Shown here piece after piece: positions 7,049 to 16,136 of a DNA stretch of 27,144 bases (positions are counted from its first letter, which is position 1; every line of letters starts with the position of its first letter). This DNA comes from Proteobacteria bacterium CAG:495 (GTDB lineage: Bacteria > Pseudomonadota > Alphaproteobacteria > RF32 > CAG-239). The DNA lies in contig HF995265.1 of the NCBI GenBank assembly GCA_000432275.1, positions 1 through 27,144 of the forward strand, read 5' to 3'. Made by a program: the position numbers and the translations under genes. A model generated the notes under the pieces. It saw only the letters and a list, made by a program, of their open reading frames with translations, was not told the DNA's origin and searched no databases.

Positions 7049-7083
7049 AAAGAGCTTCTTTCCGGCGGAAAGAAGCTCTTTTC
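7049..7083. terminator. Bidirectional terminator between pyrF and tkt
   Basis: A perfect 15-bp inverted repeat (7049-7063 with 7067-7081) with a 3-nt loop, placed between two convergent genes 63 bp apart. Short T-rich tracts follow on both strands. Confidence 0.85.
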
Positions 7084-7094
7084 TTCATTCAGAC

Positions 7095-9068
7095 TTATTT
7101 TTTCAGGCAGTTTTTGACCGCATCTGCAACTTCTTCCACCGTAATGCCAAAGTATTTATAAAGCTCTTCGGCCGGGCCGGAGGCTCCAAAACCGTCCATA
7201 CCGATGATATCGCCTTCAAGACCGACATATTTTTCCCAACCGAATTTGGACGCGGCTTCAACCGCAATCCGCGGCGCTTTGCCCAAAACCTGTTCCTGAT
7301 AGTCAATCGGCTGGGCATCAAAGAGTTCGGTGCAGGGCATAGATACGACCGCAACCTTAATGCCTTCTTCCGCCAATTTGTTCATTGCCTCAACGGCCAG
7401 AGAAACTTCCGAACCGGTGGCAATTATCGTAGCCTGACGCTTTTTGTCTTCGCCGGCGATAACATAGCCGCCTTTGGCCGACAGATTAACTTCTGCCGAT
7501 GTTCTCAGCAAAGGAAGACCCTGTCTGGTCAGCGCCAGCAAACTGGGTTTATCTTCCGTTTCCAGTGCAATTTGCCAAGCCTCAGCCGTTTCTACCACGT
7601 CACAGGGACGGAAAGTCAAAATATTGGGCATACAGCGATAGGAAGCCAGATGTTCAATCGGCTGATGGGTCGGTCCGTCTTCGCCAACGCCGATAGAATC
7701 GTGAGTCAGAACATAAATGACGCGAATCCCCATCAATGCGGCAAGACGCATTGCCGGGCGCATATAATCGGAGAAGACGAAAAAGGTTCCGCCGAAAGGA
7801 ATGATACCGCCGTGCAGCGCCATACCGTTCATGATAGCAGCCATTGCATGTTCGCGAATGCCGTACATGACGTTATTGCCGTTATAGTCGTCTTTAGTCA
7901 CGGTCTTTGACGCAGAGGTAAACGTGAGGTTAGACGCGGCCAAATCGGCAGAACCGCCGACAATTTCCGGAATATGGGGAACAATCGCTTCCAGACACAT
8001 TTGAGAAGCCTTACGGGTGGCAACTTTTGTTTTTTCCTTAACCGCCTGACGCTTCAGTTCGTTCAACTCTTTATCCCAGCCGGCAGGAAGTTTGTCGGCA
8101 ATTACGTCCAAAAACTCCCGGCCTTTGGCGCGAGCCCGTTTTTCCCAGGCCAAAAACGCATCATGACTACGCGAACCGGCAGCTCGCCAGACTTCAAGAA
8201 CATCGGCAGGAACTTCAAACGGTTCGTAATTCCAGTTCAGGTTTTGGCGCATGGCGGCAAGTTCTTCCGCCCCAAGCGGCGAACCGTGACATTTTGAGGT
8301 GCCGCATTTAGTGGGAGCGCCGTAGCCGATTTGGGTTTTGCAGGCAACAAGCGTCGGCTTGTCCGATTTTTGAGCGGCGGCAACGGCCTGCTCAATCTGG
8401 TCATAATTGTGTCCGTCAATTTCAATGGTATTCCAACCCACGGCCTGAAAACGCTTAATCTGGTCCGTAGAGTTGGCGGCGCTGACGCTGCCGTCAATGG
8501 TAATATTGTTATTGTCCCAGAAGACAATCAGTTTATTCAACCCCAAATGGGCCGCCGTCGAGATTGCCTCTTCGGAAATGCCTTCCATCAGACAGCCGTC
8601 GCCGGCAATAACATAAGTGTAGTGCGAACAGACATCTTCGCCGTATTTGGCGGCGATGATGCGTTCGGCCAAAGCCATACCTACGGCGGAGGTTATTCCC
8701 TGTCCCAGAGGACCGGTGGTCATATCAATCCCGGCCAGGTGTCCGTACTCCGGGTGGCCGGCGGTTTTGGCCCCGAGCTGGCGAAAATTCTTGAGGTCGT
8801 CGAGGCAAATATCCTCGTAGCCGGTCAAATAAAGCAGCGAGTAAAGCAACATTGAGCCATGCCCGGCTGAAAGAACGAAGCGGTCCCGGTCGAACCAACG
8901 CGGATTGGCAGCATCCAGCTTGATGAACTTAGAAAACAGCACCGTAGCGACGTCGGCCATTCCCAAAGGCATACCGGGATGCCCTGATTTGGATTTTTCA
9001 ATAGCGTCAGCAGACAGGAAACGAATGGCGTTTGCCATGGACTGTAACTGAGATTTGCAAAGACTCAT
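7095..9068 (-). CDS. tkt: Transketolase
   Basis: A thiamine-diphosphate enzyme moving two-carbon units between sugar phosphates in the non-oxidative pentose phosphate pathway, where it uses the xylulose 5-phosphate made by Rpe. The full-length 657-aa protein shows KSGHPGMPLGMA at the N-terminus, the TPP/Mg motif GDGCLMEG through DNNNITIDG, the catalytic glutamate in GIREHAMA, HDSIGVGEDGPTHQPIEHL with the substrate histidine, and a C-terminal domain with ATGSEVSLA. AAGGAG is 8 nt before the ATG. It is the last gene of an apparent four-gene operon, 21 nt behind the lipoprotein gene. Confidence 0.97.
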   Translation of the reverse strand: MSLCKSQLQSMANAIRFLSADAIEKSKSGHPGMPLGMADVATVLFSKFIKLDAANPRWFDRDRFVLSAGHGSMLLYSLLYLTGYEDICLDDLKNFRQLGAKTAGHPEYGHLAGIDMTTGPLGQGITSAVGMALAERIIAAKYGEDVCSHYTYVIAGDGCLMEGISEEAISTAAHLGLNKLIVFWDNNNITIDGSVSAANSTDQIKRFQAVGWNTIEIDGHNYDQIEQAVAAAQKSDKPTLVACKTQIGYGAPTKCGTSKCHGSPLGAEELAAMRQNLNWNYEPFEVPADVLEVWRAAGSRSHDAFLAWEKRARAKGREFLDVIADKLPAGWDKELNELKRQAVKEKTKVATRKASQMCLEAIVPHIPEIVGGSADLAASNLTFTSASKTVTKDDYNGNNVMYGIREHAMAAIMNGMALHGGIIPFGGTFFVFSDYMRPAMRLAALMGIRVIYVLTHDSIGVGEDGPTHQPIEHLASYRCMPNILTFRPCDVVETAEAWQIALETEDKPSLLALTRQGLPLLRTSAEVNLSAKGGYVIAGEDKKRQATIIATGSEVSLAVEAMNKLAEEGIKVAVVSMPCTELFDAQPIDYQEQVLGKAPRIAVEAASKFGWEKYVGLEGDIIGMDGFGASGPAEELYKYFGITVEEVADAVKNCLKK

Positions 9069-9089
9069 AAGCTGTTCTCCTTAAAAATG

Positions 9090-9704
9090 TTATAAACCGC
9101 AACTGCCGCAACCGCTTTTTTTCGGCTGAGACACCGGCGGTTCCGGTAAACGGGTACGTTCCATATACATGGGATCGTCATCAATGTTGTAACGATATTT
9201 GACGTCAAAAGTACGTTGATTGTAAAGATATTCTTCACGGGAAAGGTCAATTCCCAAAAGCACCTCAAAGTCCTCATAATCATTTTCCGGTATCAGAACC
9301 TTGACCGTCGGCCCTTTGAAGCTTTTTTCTTTTTCATGCTCGCCGAGAGTGACGTAAGCGCTATAGGTTTTGCGGCCCAGATATTCCGGCGGCCCCTGTC
9401 TGGTTTCGATGTAAAAACTGAAATCGACATCGGTTTCGTCAGTATCTTTCAGGCGCTGGATATTAAACAAAGGGGTGACATAACCATAGTTGCGGCCGGC
9501 CTTTTCATTGGGCATACAAAAACCCTCGAATCCCGTCACTTCTATCTGAAACTCGTCAAAATAATTAATTTTCTGAGTCAGGTAGGCCGTATCCCGCGGA
9601 ATTACGACATTCGGACAAGCGCCGGGGATATAAAAATCAGGCCACCAGGTACAGGCTGCGGTCATCAGCAGCAAAAGCAACGAAAATAAACTTTTTCTCA
9701 ACAT
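9090..9704 (-). CDS. Putative lipoprotein with cysteine-rich C-terminus
   Basis: I do not recognise this 204-aa protein. It begins with a lipoprotein-like signal, MLRKSLFSLLLLLMTAAC, whose lipobox cysteine is residue 18. Position -3 is T rather than the usual L, so lipidation is likely but not certain. The mature part is acidic, probably beta-rich and soluble in the periplasm, and ends with PKKSGCGSCGL. That tail has two cysteines in a CGSC arrangement at the extreme C-terminus, an unusual feature that may bind metal or form a disulfide. The frame is open to 9731, but AAAGGA lies 6-8 nt before the ATG at 9704 and the signal peptide starts there. It sits between the rRNA methyltransferase gene (32-nt gap) and tkt (21-nt gap). 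Confidence 0.7.
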   Translation of the reverse strand: MLRKSLFSLLLLLMTAACTWWPDFYIPGACPNVVIPRDTAYLTQKINYFDEFQIEVTGFEGFCMPNEKAGRNYGYVTPLFNIQRLKDTDETDVDFSFYIETRQGPPEYLGRKTYSAYVTLGEHEKEKSFKGPTVKVLIPENDYEDFEVLLGIDLSREEYLYNQRTFDVKYRYNIDDDPMYMERTRLPEPPVSQPKKSGCGSCGL

Positions 9705-9736
9705 ACGTCTTCCTTTGAGCATAATATACAAAAACT

Positions 9737-10873
9737 CTAAAGCTTTGTAAACAGGGCGACCAGTTCACTGTGATTAGAATAAATAAACTGGTCAACCAAG
9801 GTAACTTCAACCAAACGATAACCGCCCTCCAGCAAAATGCCGGCGTCACGGACAAAGCTCTGCGGATTGCAGGAAACGGCAATGACTTTAGACGGTTTGG
9901 CCGCCGTTTCCATCATGGCAAGCTGTCCGGCCTGTGCCGCCGCCCCCGCACGGGGAGGATCAAACACAACAACGTCAAAGCCCTGGAGTTCTTTTGAGTC
10001 CAACGGATATTTAAATAAATTCCGGGGCATTATCCGAATATTGGGAATCATATTGCGGTTTACGGATTCCTGAAAACCGGCCAGCAGCTCCCGCGACGAA
10101 TCGACTGCCAATATTTTATTGGCAGCGCGACCGCACAAAGCATATGAAAAAGTGCCGACGCCGCAAAACAAATCGGCAACGGCGCCCTCAGAATCCCCCA
10201 TATATTTTTGAACCAGCCCGGTCAGAGCCTGTTCTCCTTCGGCAGACGGCTGCAAAAAAGTTCCGGCGGGAATATATACGTCATATCCGCCGATTTTTAT
10301 ACAAGGCCGGGCTTTTTCCACCAACGGTTCAATAATTGCGGAGGGCGAACGGCGGTGCGAAATGCGGATAACCGAGGGCATGGACTGAGCCTGTTCAAAG
10401 ACAATCATCCGGTGTTCCAGCTCCGGTTCGGCATCAAACTCTAAAACCACGTCAATGCCGTTTGCCGCTTCGGTCAACCAGACATCTCCGCCGCTTATGT
10501 TTTGTTTAAGCGTTTTTTTGCCTTTTTTGACGTTGCAGGGAACAGCACAGATGTCTTCCAAAAGCCGCGTTATAGCGGGAAGGACGGCATTTAATCCGGA
10601 CGTCAGCAGCGGACAAGCGGAGAGATTTACGATTTCGGCGCTTTTGGCGGCATTAAACCCCAAGCCCAAACGCCCTTTCTTGTATGAAAAAGCAAGGCTG
10701 GCGCGGCGGCGGGTATGGTCCGGAACAAAAACGGGTTTCCCCTCGGCAATATTGTCCTGACGGATATGTTTTAACGTTTCGCGAAAGGCTGCGAGCTTTT
10801 GCTCCTGATACCGGGCGGTATCAAAACAACGCAGCGGACATCCGCCGCATATGCCGCTCAACTCGCATACCAT
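9737..10873 (-). CDS. 23S rRNA (uracil-5-)-methyltransferase, RlmD/RlmC (TrmA) family
   Basis: An SAM-dependent enzyme expected to form 5-methyluridine in 23S rRNA. Four cysteines, C3, C9, C12 and C87 (CxxxxxCxxC plus NLSACP), match the 4Fe-4S site of RlmD-type enzymes. The SAM-binding fold follows, with DLFCGVGTFSYAL, then the DPPRAG motif, the nucleophile in SCNPQSF, and a C-terminal FIYSNHSELVALF. At 378 aa it has no N-terminal TRAM domain, which resembles RlmC and short alphaproteobacterial homologues; which uracil is modified cannot be told from sequence. The ATG is preceded by GGGGAAG. It is 10 nt behind the diguanylate cyclase gene and presumably translated from the same mRNA. Confidence 0.85.
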   Translation of the reverse strand: MVCELSGICGGCPLRCFDTARYQEQKLAAFRETLKHIRQDNIAEGKPVFVPDHTRRRASLAFSYKKGRLGLGFNAAKSAEIVNLSACPLLTSGLNAVLPAITRLLEDICAVPCNVKKGKKTLKQNISGGDVWLTEAANGIDVVLEFDAEPELEHRMIVFEQAQSMPSVIRISHRRSPSAIIEPLVEKARPCIKIGGYDVYIPAGTFLQPSAEGEQALTGLVQKYMGDSEGAVADLFCGVGTFSYALCGRAANKILAVDSSRELLAGFQESVNRNMIPNIRIMPRNLFKYPLDSKELQGFDVVVFDPPRAGAAAQAGQLAMMETAAKPSKVIAVSCNPQSFVRDAGILLEGGYRLVEVTLVDQFIYSNHSELVALFTKL

Positions 10874-10883
10874 CGCTCTTCCC

Positions 10884-12641
10884 CTATTTTAAATCTTCGG
10901 CGTCTACGCCGGGCAGTACGGAACGACTTTCCCGGGCATCTTCAACAAAAGTCTGTTCATTTTGCAGTTTGCTGGTTTCGATGCCGTCCAGCAGAGAAAT
11001 TTCCGCAACATTTTCCTTGTCAAACACCGGATGATGATTTTGGCTCTCATCCTTGCGTTCGACCTGCCCTTGTTTAACAAAGTCGTCAAAATCCTTCGGA
11101 CTGAAAACCTCAACCCGGTTGCGTCCGTTTTGCTTTGCACGGTACAGCGCTTCGTCGGCGGTCTTTATCAGAGTATCGATATTATCGGAAATTTCGGAAG
11201 AAGACACACCGATACTGACGGTAAAGGTAACCGGTTTGTTGTCATCGGAATAAACCACCACCTGGGAAATGCTTTCACGCAGGCGGTCAGCGACGCCGCG
11301 CCCTTCTTTGGAATCGATGCCGGGCAAAAAGACGACAAACTCTTCGCCGCCGTAACGGGCGACGATGTCTTTATCCCGCAGAGCCCGCTCAGACGTAGAA
11401 GCCAACTCAATCAAAACCTTATCGCCGACCTTGTGGCCGTAAGTGTCGTTAACCCGTTTGAACAAGTCGGCGTCAATCATCAAAACGCTGTACGGCGTCT
11501 TGTCGGCTTTCGCCTTCAAAATCAGCTTAGACACTTCATCTTCAAAATAACGACGATTATATAAAGAAGTGAGAGGATCTCTGGTGGCCTGGTTTTTAAG
11601 CAGGGTTTCACGGTTCTTGCGGGACGTAATGTCCTGATATGCCGAGTAAAGAACCACGTCATAGTTGTAGTCAATGACGTTTGCCGAAGCCAGAAGCCAA
11701 AACGGCGTGTTTGAAATCGGCGTCTTTACCAAGATTTCAAAATCCTGAACCTCACGCTCTTGTTCCAGACGCTCGTTCAAAAGCTGACGGTTGTCAGAAT
11801 CGGCAAAGAAATCTTTGAGCCGATAGCGTTCGAGCTCCCGGGGATTAATTCCGAAAAGCTTAACCGCATTATTATTGGCAAGAATTATTTTATCGTCGCT
11901 CAAACGGGAAATGATAATCGGGAACGGAGAAGAACGTATGATTTCTTCAATCCGATTATTGTATTTTTCCACTTCCAGCTCGGTTTTTTGCAGCTTGGTC
12001 TGCATACTGTCGCTGTAGAGCATAATGAACGCAAGGCTGAGCAACGTATAGGTCAAAGCAGGAATAAACCACATATCCGCGGCAACGACGGCCTGAATGC
12101 CGGACAGACGCATACTTAAAAATACGGTTACAATCGTCGTGGCAAGCGCCGAAATCAGATTACCGCCGTTAAAACGCTGGAACGTCTGAGCCCAAAAGCT
12201 CAAGGCGATGTATGCAAACGCGGCTAACGGGAAAATCTGACGCATGGAGTTGACCATTTCGCCGTCAGGAGAGATAAACAGGAAGAAAGCGATGGCAACC
12301 ACGCCCAAAACGGTAACCATCACTATTACCGGAGAGCTTGGCAGGCTGCGTATCAGCAGCTGTGACGCAGCCATTGCCATAAAAATCATTGCAATGAGCA
12401 GCAACAAGAGCTCAACAAACACATATGCGGTAATGGAGCCGCCCTCGTTGTAAACATTGGTCACTTCCGCAGAAACGCCGCCGGCGACAAACTCTACCGC
12501 CAATCCGATGAACAACAGCCACAAAGGTGCCGCAATCTTGTCGGCACGGCTGGAAAAAATGGTAGAAAACAGCAGAAGTCCCAAAGTGAACAACGTTATA
12601 GCAAAATAAGAATCCTGAGTAAAAATGTTTATACTTTCCAT
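10884..12641 (-). CDS. Membrane-bound PAS-GGDEF diguanylate cyclase
   Basis: Expected to make the second messenger cyclic di-GMP. The 585-aa protein has an N-terminal membrane region of about 6-7 helices (about 10-215), a short coiled linker, a PAS domain (about 228-345) and a GGDEF domain (about 355-510). The active-site motif is G431-G-E-E-F435. The inhibitory I-site RxxD (R422, D425) is at exactly the expected five-residue distance upstream, so product feedback inhibition is likely. A charged 70-residue tail, unrelated to known domains as far as I can see, follows. AAGGAG is 6 nt before the ATG. It heads an operon with an rRNA methyltransferase, a lipoprotein and transketolase. The membrane sensor region does not match a named domain I recall. 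Confidence 0.9.
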   Translation of the reverse strand: MESINIFTQDSYFAITLFTLGLLLFSTIFSSRADKIAAPLWLLFIGLAVEFVAGGVSAEVTNVYNEGGSITAYVFVELLLLLIAMIFMAMAASQLLIRSLPSSPVIVMVTVLGVVAIAFFLFISPDGEMVNSMRQIFPLAAFAYIALSFWAQTFQRFNGGNLISALATTIVTVFLSMRLSGIQAVVAADMWFIPALTYTLLSLAFIMLYSDSMQTKLQKTELEVEKYNNRIEEIIRSSPFPIIISRLSDDKIILANNNAVKLFGINPRELERYRLKDFFADSDNRQLLNERLEQEREVQDFEILVKTPISNTPFWLLASANVIDYNYDVVLYSAYQDITSRKNRETLLKNQATRDPLTSLYNRRYFEDEVSKLILKAKADKTPYSVLMIDADLFKRVNDTYGHKVGDKVLIELASTSERALRDKDIVARYGGEEFVVFLPGIDSKEGRGVADRLRESISQVVVYSDDNKPVTFTVSIGVSSSEISDNIDTLIKTADEALYRAKQNGRNRVEVFSPKDFDDFVKQGQVERKDESQNHHPVFDKENVAEISLLDGIETSKLQNEQTFVEDARESRSVLPGVDAEDLK

Positions 12642-12655
12642 AAGCGCTCCTTCGT

Positions 12656-12671
12656 ATAAAACTTGTTTTAT
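12656..12671. repeat. AT-rich palindrome upstream of the diguanylate cyclase gene
   Basis: Perfect 7-bp arms ATAAAAC and GTTTTAT separated by TT, just upstream of the cyclase ribosome binding site in the divergent gap. It may be an operator or a 5'-leader hairpin. Chance is possible in such AT-rich sequence. Confidence 0.3.
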
Positions 12672-12800
12672 TACAACAATAACCGCAGAACGTTAAAATA
12701 AACTAAAATTAATTAATATATTTTAGAAAAAATTGATGATTATTTAAAAGAATTAAGCTAGCATAATGGTGTTCTGAAAATCTTGTAAAAGGAAAAAACA

Positions 12801-13985
12801 ATGAATTATAACATGCCGGATTATTTCAGTCATAAGCTCGAACTCAAGTTGGATAAACTGCCGGCCAAAACGTCTGACCGTACAAACTGGAGATTTATTC
12901 TGCCCGGGCTGATTTTCGGCGCATTATTGTTTTTTCTGGGCACCTATGAATTTTTTAACGGTTTTCGCCAGCCGAAGAGCTCGTTTGACGACTTGATCGG
13001 AATGCCGGACGCCTTGCAGTACCAGCCGCTGATCAATCCTACGTTTTTTGACATCGTGTTTATTCTTATCGGTCTGGGAATGATTGCAGCCAGCATAACC
13101 TCTTACATCCGTTACAAAAAAATCATTTTTGACGGCAAAACGGTTACAATCGGTTTCCGTCCGGTGTTGGGCGAGAAGGTCATCATTCGCGAAAATTTTA
13201 AAAACTATCAGGGCGTCCGCTTCAGAATCGAATTTTTCCAGTTTGGCTTTATCAACAAAAACAAGTATATCATTGAGCTTTATCATAAAGATCCGAGCCG
13301 GATTATCCCTTTGTACATTTCCACGTCAGAAAAAGACATCCGGAAAATCTGGGAACATTATGCCCGGACGCTTAATCTGCCGGCTCTGGTCAACACCGAC
13401 GAGGGATTGATTGCCCGAGACGTCAAAAACCTTGACAAATCCTTGAAAGAAATGGCAGAGCTCGGCTATGTCATCGACAACTACGACTCTTACGAAGCGC
13501 TGCCGGACACCATCGCCTATGTCCGCCGCAAAGACAAAATCGTTATCAAAGCAAGAAAAATTGTATGGGACGCATACAATATCATCGCCTGGATTGCTAT
13601 ATTAGCTATCGGAGGCCTGGTTATTGCCGCCGGCGCCAATTTCGAAACGCTGCAAAAAAGCTTTTCACCTTCGGCTTTCTTTATAACCACGGGGATTTGC
13701 GCCTTCATTATTATTACCGCCGTTTTTATTTTGTTTCGCAAAGAAAAGCTGATTATCAAGAAGGATAAAATCGTCAACACGCACAAATATATGTTGTTTT
13801 CCACCAAGCACAACGAAATTCCCAAAACGGCAATAGAAGCAATCGACATCACGGAAAATCCGGCCAGCGGGCGGTATTTCGTGTCTGTCATTTCAGACGA
13901 AAAATCAATTACCTTCGGAGCAAAGCTTCCGATTAAAGATTTGCGCTGGGTTAAAAAATTTCTTATTCACGAGGTTATAAAATAA
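12801..13985 (+). CDS. Membrane protein of unknown function with two similar halves
   Basis: I do not recognise this 394-aa protein. Two halves share one layout: a pair of transmembrane helices (about 30-50 and 78-102; then about 255-275 and 285-310), a basic exit (YIRYKK and FRKEKL), and a soluble beta-rich segment ending in an aromatic/basic helix (RKIWEHYARTLN and RWVKKFLIHEVIK). This suggests an internal duplication of a 2-TM plus beta-domain unit, perhaps PH-like as in bacterial membrane PH-domain proteins; that comparison is a guess. Between the halves is a charged, mostly helical linker (about 195-250). AAAGGA lies about 7 nt before the ATG. It is divergent from the cyclase operon and about 100 bp ahead of yfgM, on the same strand, with no clear terminator between. 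Confidence 0.7.
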   Translation: MNYNMPDYFSHKLELKLDKLPAKTSDRTNWRFILPGLIFGALLFFLGTYEFFNGFRQPKSSFDDLIGMPDALQYQPLINPTFFDIVFILIGLGMIAASITSYIRYKKIIFDGKTVTIGFRPVLGEKVIIRENFKNYQGVRFRIEFFQFGFINKNKYIIELYHKDPSRIIPLYISTSEKDIRKIWEHYARTLNLPALVNTDEGLIARDVKNLDKSLKEMAELGYVIDNYDSYEALPDTIAYVRRKDKIVIKARKIVWDAYNIIAWIAILAIGGLVIAAGANFETLQKSFSPSAFFITTGICAFIIITAVFILFRKEKLIIKKDKIVNTHKYMLFSTKHNEIPKTAIEAIDITENPASGRYFVSVISDEKSITFGAKLPIKDLRWVKKFLIHEVIK

Positions 13986-14024
13986 AAAAAACCGGAAGAA
14001 GTTTGGTAATATAAAAAAATATCT

Positions 14025-14053
14025 TTGCTATATTAACAGATATCGATTATATA
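14025..14053 (+). promoter_or_regulatory. Probable promoter of the yfgM-bamB-der operon
   Basis: TTGCTA (14025-14030), a 17-bp spacer and TATATA (14048-14053) give a leader of about 28 nt before the yfgM start. The region also carries a 7-bp inverted repeat (GCTATAT with ATATAGC) spanning the promoter. Confidence 0.38.
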
Positions 14054-14088
14054 TAGCAAAAGGAGATTTTCAGGCGAGGAGACAGTTT

Positions 14089-14775
14089 ATGAAAAAAGCC
14101 GCTAACGACACTTTAAAAAACGATGCCCTGTTGAAAGAAATCGAACAGGACGTCAAAAACGAACAGCTTAAAAGCCTGTGGGACAAATACGGGTTGTTCA
14201 TCATTATCGCCGTCGCTTTGATTCTGACGGCGGCAGTCAGTTTTGAAACGTTTAAAACCTGGCGCGCCAAACGGGCTCAGGAGCTTTCCAACGCATATGC
14301 GGTTGCCGTTTCGCTGCAAAATCAGGGCCGTTTTGACGAAAGTCTTAACATTCTGCAGAATCTGGCCAAGGCCAACCGCGGTATTTACGGCGACGTGGCC
14401 AAACTGCAAATCGCAAACATCTATTTTGAGCAAGGCAAAAACGCCGAAGCCATGGCTGCATTGGAACAACTTTCTTCCGACGAAGACGCCAACGAACAAA
14501 TGCGCGACATTGCCACAATCAAACTAGCTTCTTACAAACTGGACAGCGACGCAAGCCGGGAAGAAATAACCGACCTGCTGGAACCGCTGACGGCAGAAGA
14601 CAGCAATTGGGCCAATATTGCTCATGAACTGCTGGCAATGCTGGCTATCCGCGAAGGAGACATGGAACAGGCAAAAGCCGAATACGAAAAGATTGTCAAC
14701 TCGGCCAATGTTCAGGACAGCCTGAAAGCCAGAGCACAAGACATGGTGACGATTATCAGCGATCAAAGCAAATAA
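14089..14775 (+). CDS. yfgM: YfgM-like TPR membrane protein
   Basis: A 228-aa protein with a short cytoplasmic N-terminus (1-34), one transmembrane helix (about 35-53) and a periplasmic helical region of TPR-like repeats (from about 65). The repeats include NQGRFDESLNILQNL, EQGKNAEAMAALEQL and REGDMEQAKAEYEKI. This is the architecture of E. coli YfgM, an ancillary subunit of the SecYEG translocon region that works with periplasmic chaperones. AGGAG is 7 nt before the ATG. The following genes are bamB (11-nt gap) and der, reproducing the yfgM-bamB-der order known from gammaproteobacteria, which strengthens the assignment. Confidence 0.85.
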   Translation: MKKAANDTLKNDALLKEIEQDVKNEQLKSLWDKYGLFIIIAVALILTAAVSFETFKTWRAKRAQELSNAYAVAVSLQNQGRFDESLNILQNLAKANRGIYGDVAKLQIANIYFEQGKNAEAMAALEQLSSDEDANEQMRDIATIKLASYKLDSDASREEITDLLEPLTAEDSNWANIAHELLAMLAIREGDMEQAKAEYEKIVNSANVQDSLKARAQDMVTIISDQSK

Positions 14776-14786
14776 CGGAGAAGTTC

Positions 14787-16118
14787 ATGGTTAGGAATAT
14801 GTACAGGCAGGCGCTGACTTTAGGTTTGGCAATGCTGCTTACAGGATGCGGACTGTTCGGTAAAGACAAGCTTGAAATTGACGGAGAGAGAATCAACGTC
14901 ATCAAAGAAACCGCCGACCTGGCTCCTGACTATGCTCCCGGCGAAGTTAAAATAAAGCTTCCGGCTCCCTATACCAACAACCAGTGGTCGCAAAGCGGCG
15001 GCAACGCCATGCATTTGATGGGGCATCTTGAGGCTGACAGCAAACTGAAAGAGATTTGGGACAGCAATTTCGGCGAAGGAAGCTCCAAACGCGATTTTCT
15101 TATTGCGTCACCGATTATTGCCTACAAAGTCGTATTTGCCATTGACGCCGACGGCATTGTCAGCGCCTATCGTTTGGATGACGGCCGTAAGATCTGGAAA
15201 AAAAGGCTGAAGGCTTTGAACAAGGATGACAATTCCGTTGCCATGAAAGGTGCGGGTCTGGCTGAATTTAACAAGAAAATTTATGCCACAACCGGGTTTG
15301 GCGGCGTATTCTGCCTGGATATGACAACCGGCAAAGAGCTATGGCGCAAGGATTACGAAGCTCCCATCAGAATTGCGCCGACCGTCGGGGCCAACAGAGT
15401 TTTTGTTCAGACTTTTGACAATACCTTAATTGCCCTGAATGCCGAAAGCGGCGAAGAAATCTGGAAAATTACCAATGATTTTGAAAACACGACATTAGTC
15501 GGAGGGGCCAGTCCGGCGTACAACCCCGATTTGGATGTCGTCATCGCAGCTTTTTCAAACGGCGAGTTGCGGGCATTCAAAGCCAGTACCGGTACGCCTT
15601 TGTGGGTGGATTTGCTGGTTTCGAAGAAAAGAACCAACTCCCTGTCCAATATTACGGCCATCAAAGCCAACCCGGTTATTGACGGTGACCGCGTTTATGC
15701 CGTCGGCTACAACAGCATTTTGGCGGCAATAGACCTACGAACCGGCGCACGGGTATGGGAAAAAGAACTGGGCAGCAACAATCAGCCGTGGATTGCCGGA
15801 GATTATCTGTATGTGCTGACCAACGACTTTGACCTGCTGGCTTTTGAAAAGAACAGCGGAAAAATAGTTTGGAACACGTCCATTCCTTACGGAGACGAAC
15901 TTGAAGACCGCAGCGGCGTGTTCGGCAGCGGACCGTTGCTGGCTGAAAACAGATTAATCGTGGCAACGTCCAACGGTTACGTCTTTGCCGTATCGCCTTA
16001 CACCGGAGAAATTTTGAGCTACATCAGCATTGACGACGGCGTCGAGCTGGCTCCGATTATGGCTCACGGCATTACGCTCTTTACGACTAAAGATGCCGAT
16101 ATGCTGGCATTTCAATAA
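14787..16118 (+). CDS. bamB: Outer membrane protein assembly factor BamB (PQQ-type beta-propeller lipoprotein)
   Basis: A 443-aa lipoprotein subunit of the BAM complex that helps insert beta-barrel proteins into the outer membrane. The signal peptide ends in the lipobox LLTGC with C21 as the lipidated residue. After a linker of about 70 residues comes a series of PQQ-type propeller blades, each with an AxxxxxGxxxW-like core, for example GRKIWKK, GKELWRK, GEEIWKI, TPLWVD, GARVWEK and GKIVWNT. That is consistent with an eight-blade propeller. GGAG lies 6 nt before the ATG. It is somewhat longer than E. coli BamB (about 390) because of the N-terminal linker. The position between yfgM and der is the conserved one. 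Confidence 0.9.
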   Translation: MVRNMYRQALTLGLAMLLTGCGLFGKDKLEIDGERINVIKETADLAPDYAPGEVKIKLPAPYTNNQWSQSGGNAMHLMGHLEADSKLKEIWDSNFGEGSSKRDFLIASPIIAYKVVFAIDADGIVSAYRLDDGRKIWKKRLKALNKDDNSVAMKGAGLAEFNKKIYATTGFGGVFCLDMTTGKELWRKDYEAPIRIAPTVGANRVFVQTFDNTLIALNAESGEEIWKITNDFENTTLVGGASPAYNPDLDVVIAAFSNGELRAFKASTGTPLWVDLLVSKKRTNSLSNITAIKANPVIDGDRVYAVGYNSILAAIDLRTGARVWEKELGSNNQPWIAGDYLYVLTNDFDLLAFEKNSGKIVWNTSIPYGDELEDRSGVFGSGPLLAENRLIVATSNGYVFAVSPYTGEILSYISIDDGVELAPIMAHGITLFTTKDADMLAFQ

Positions 16119-16136
16119 CAGGATTGAGAAACTAAA

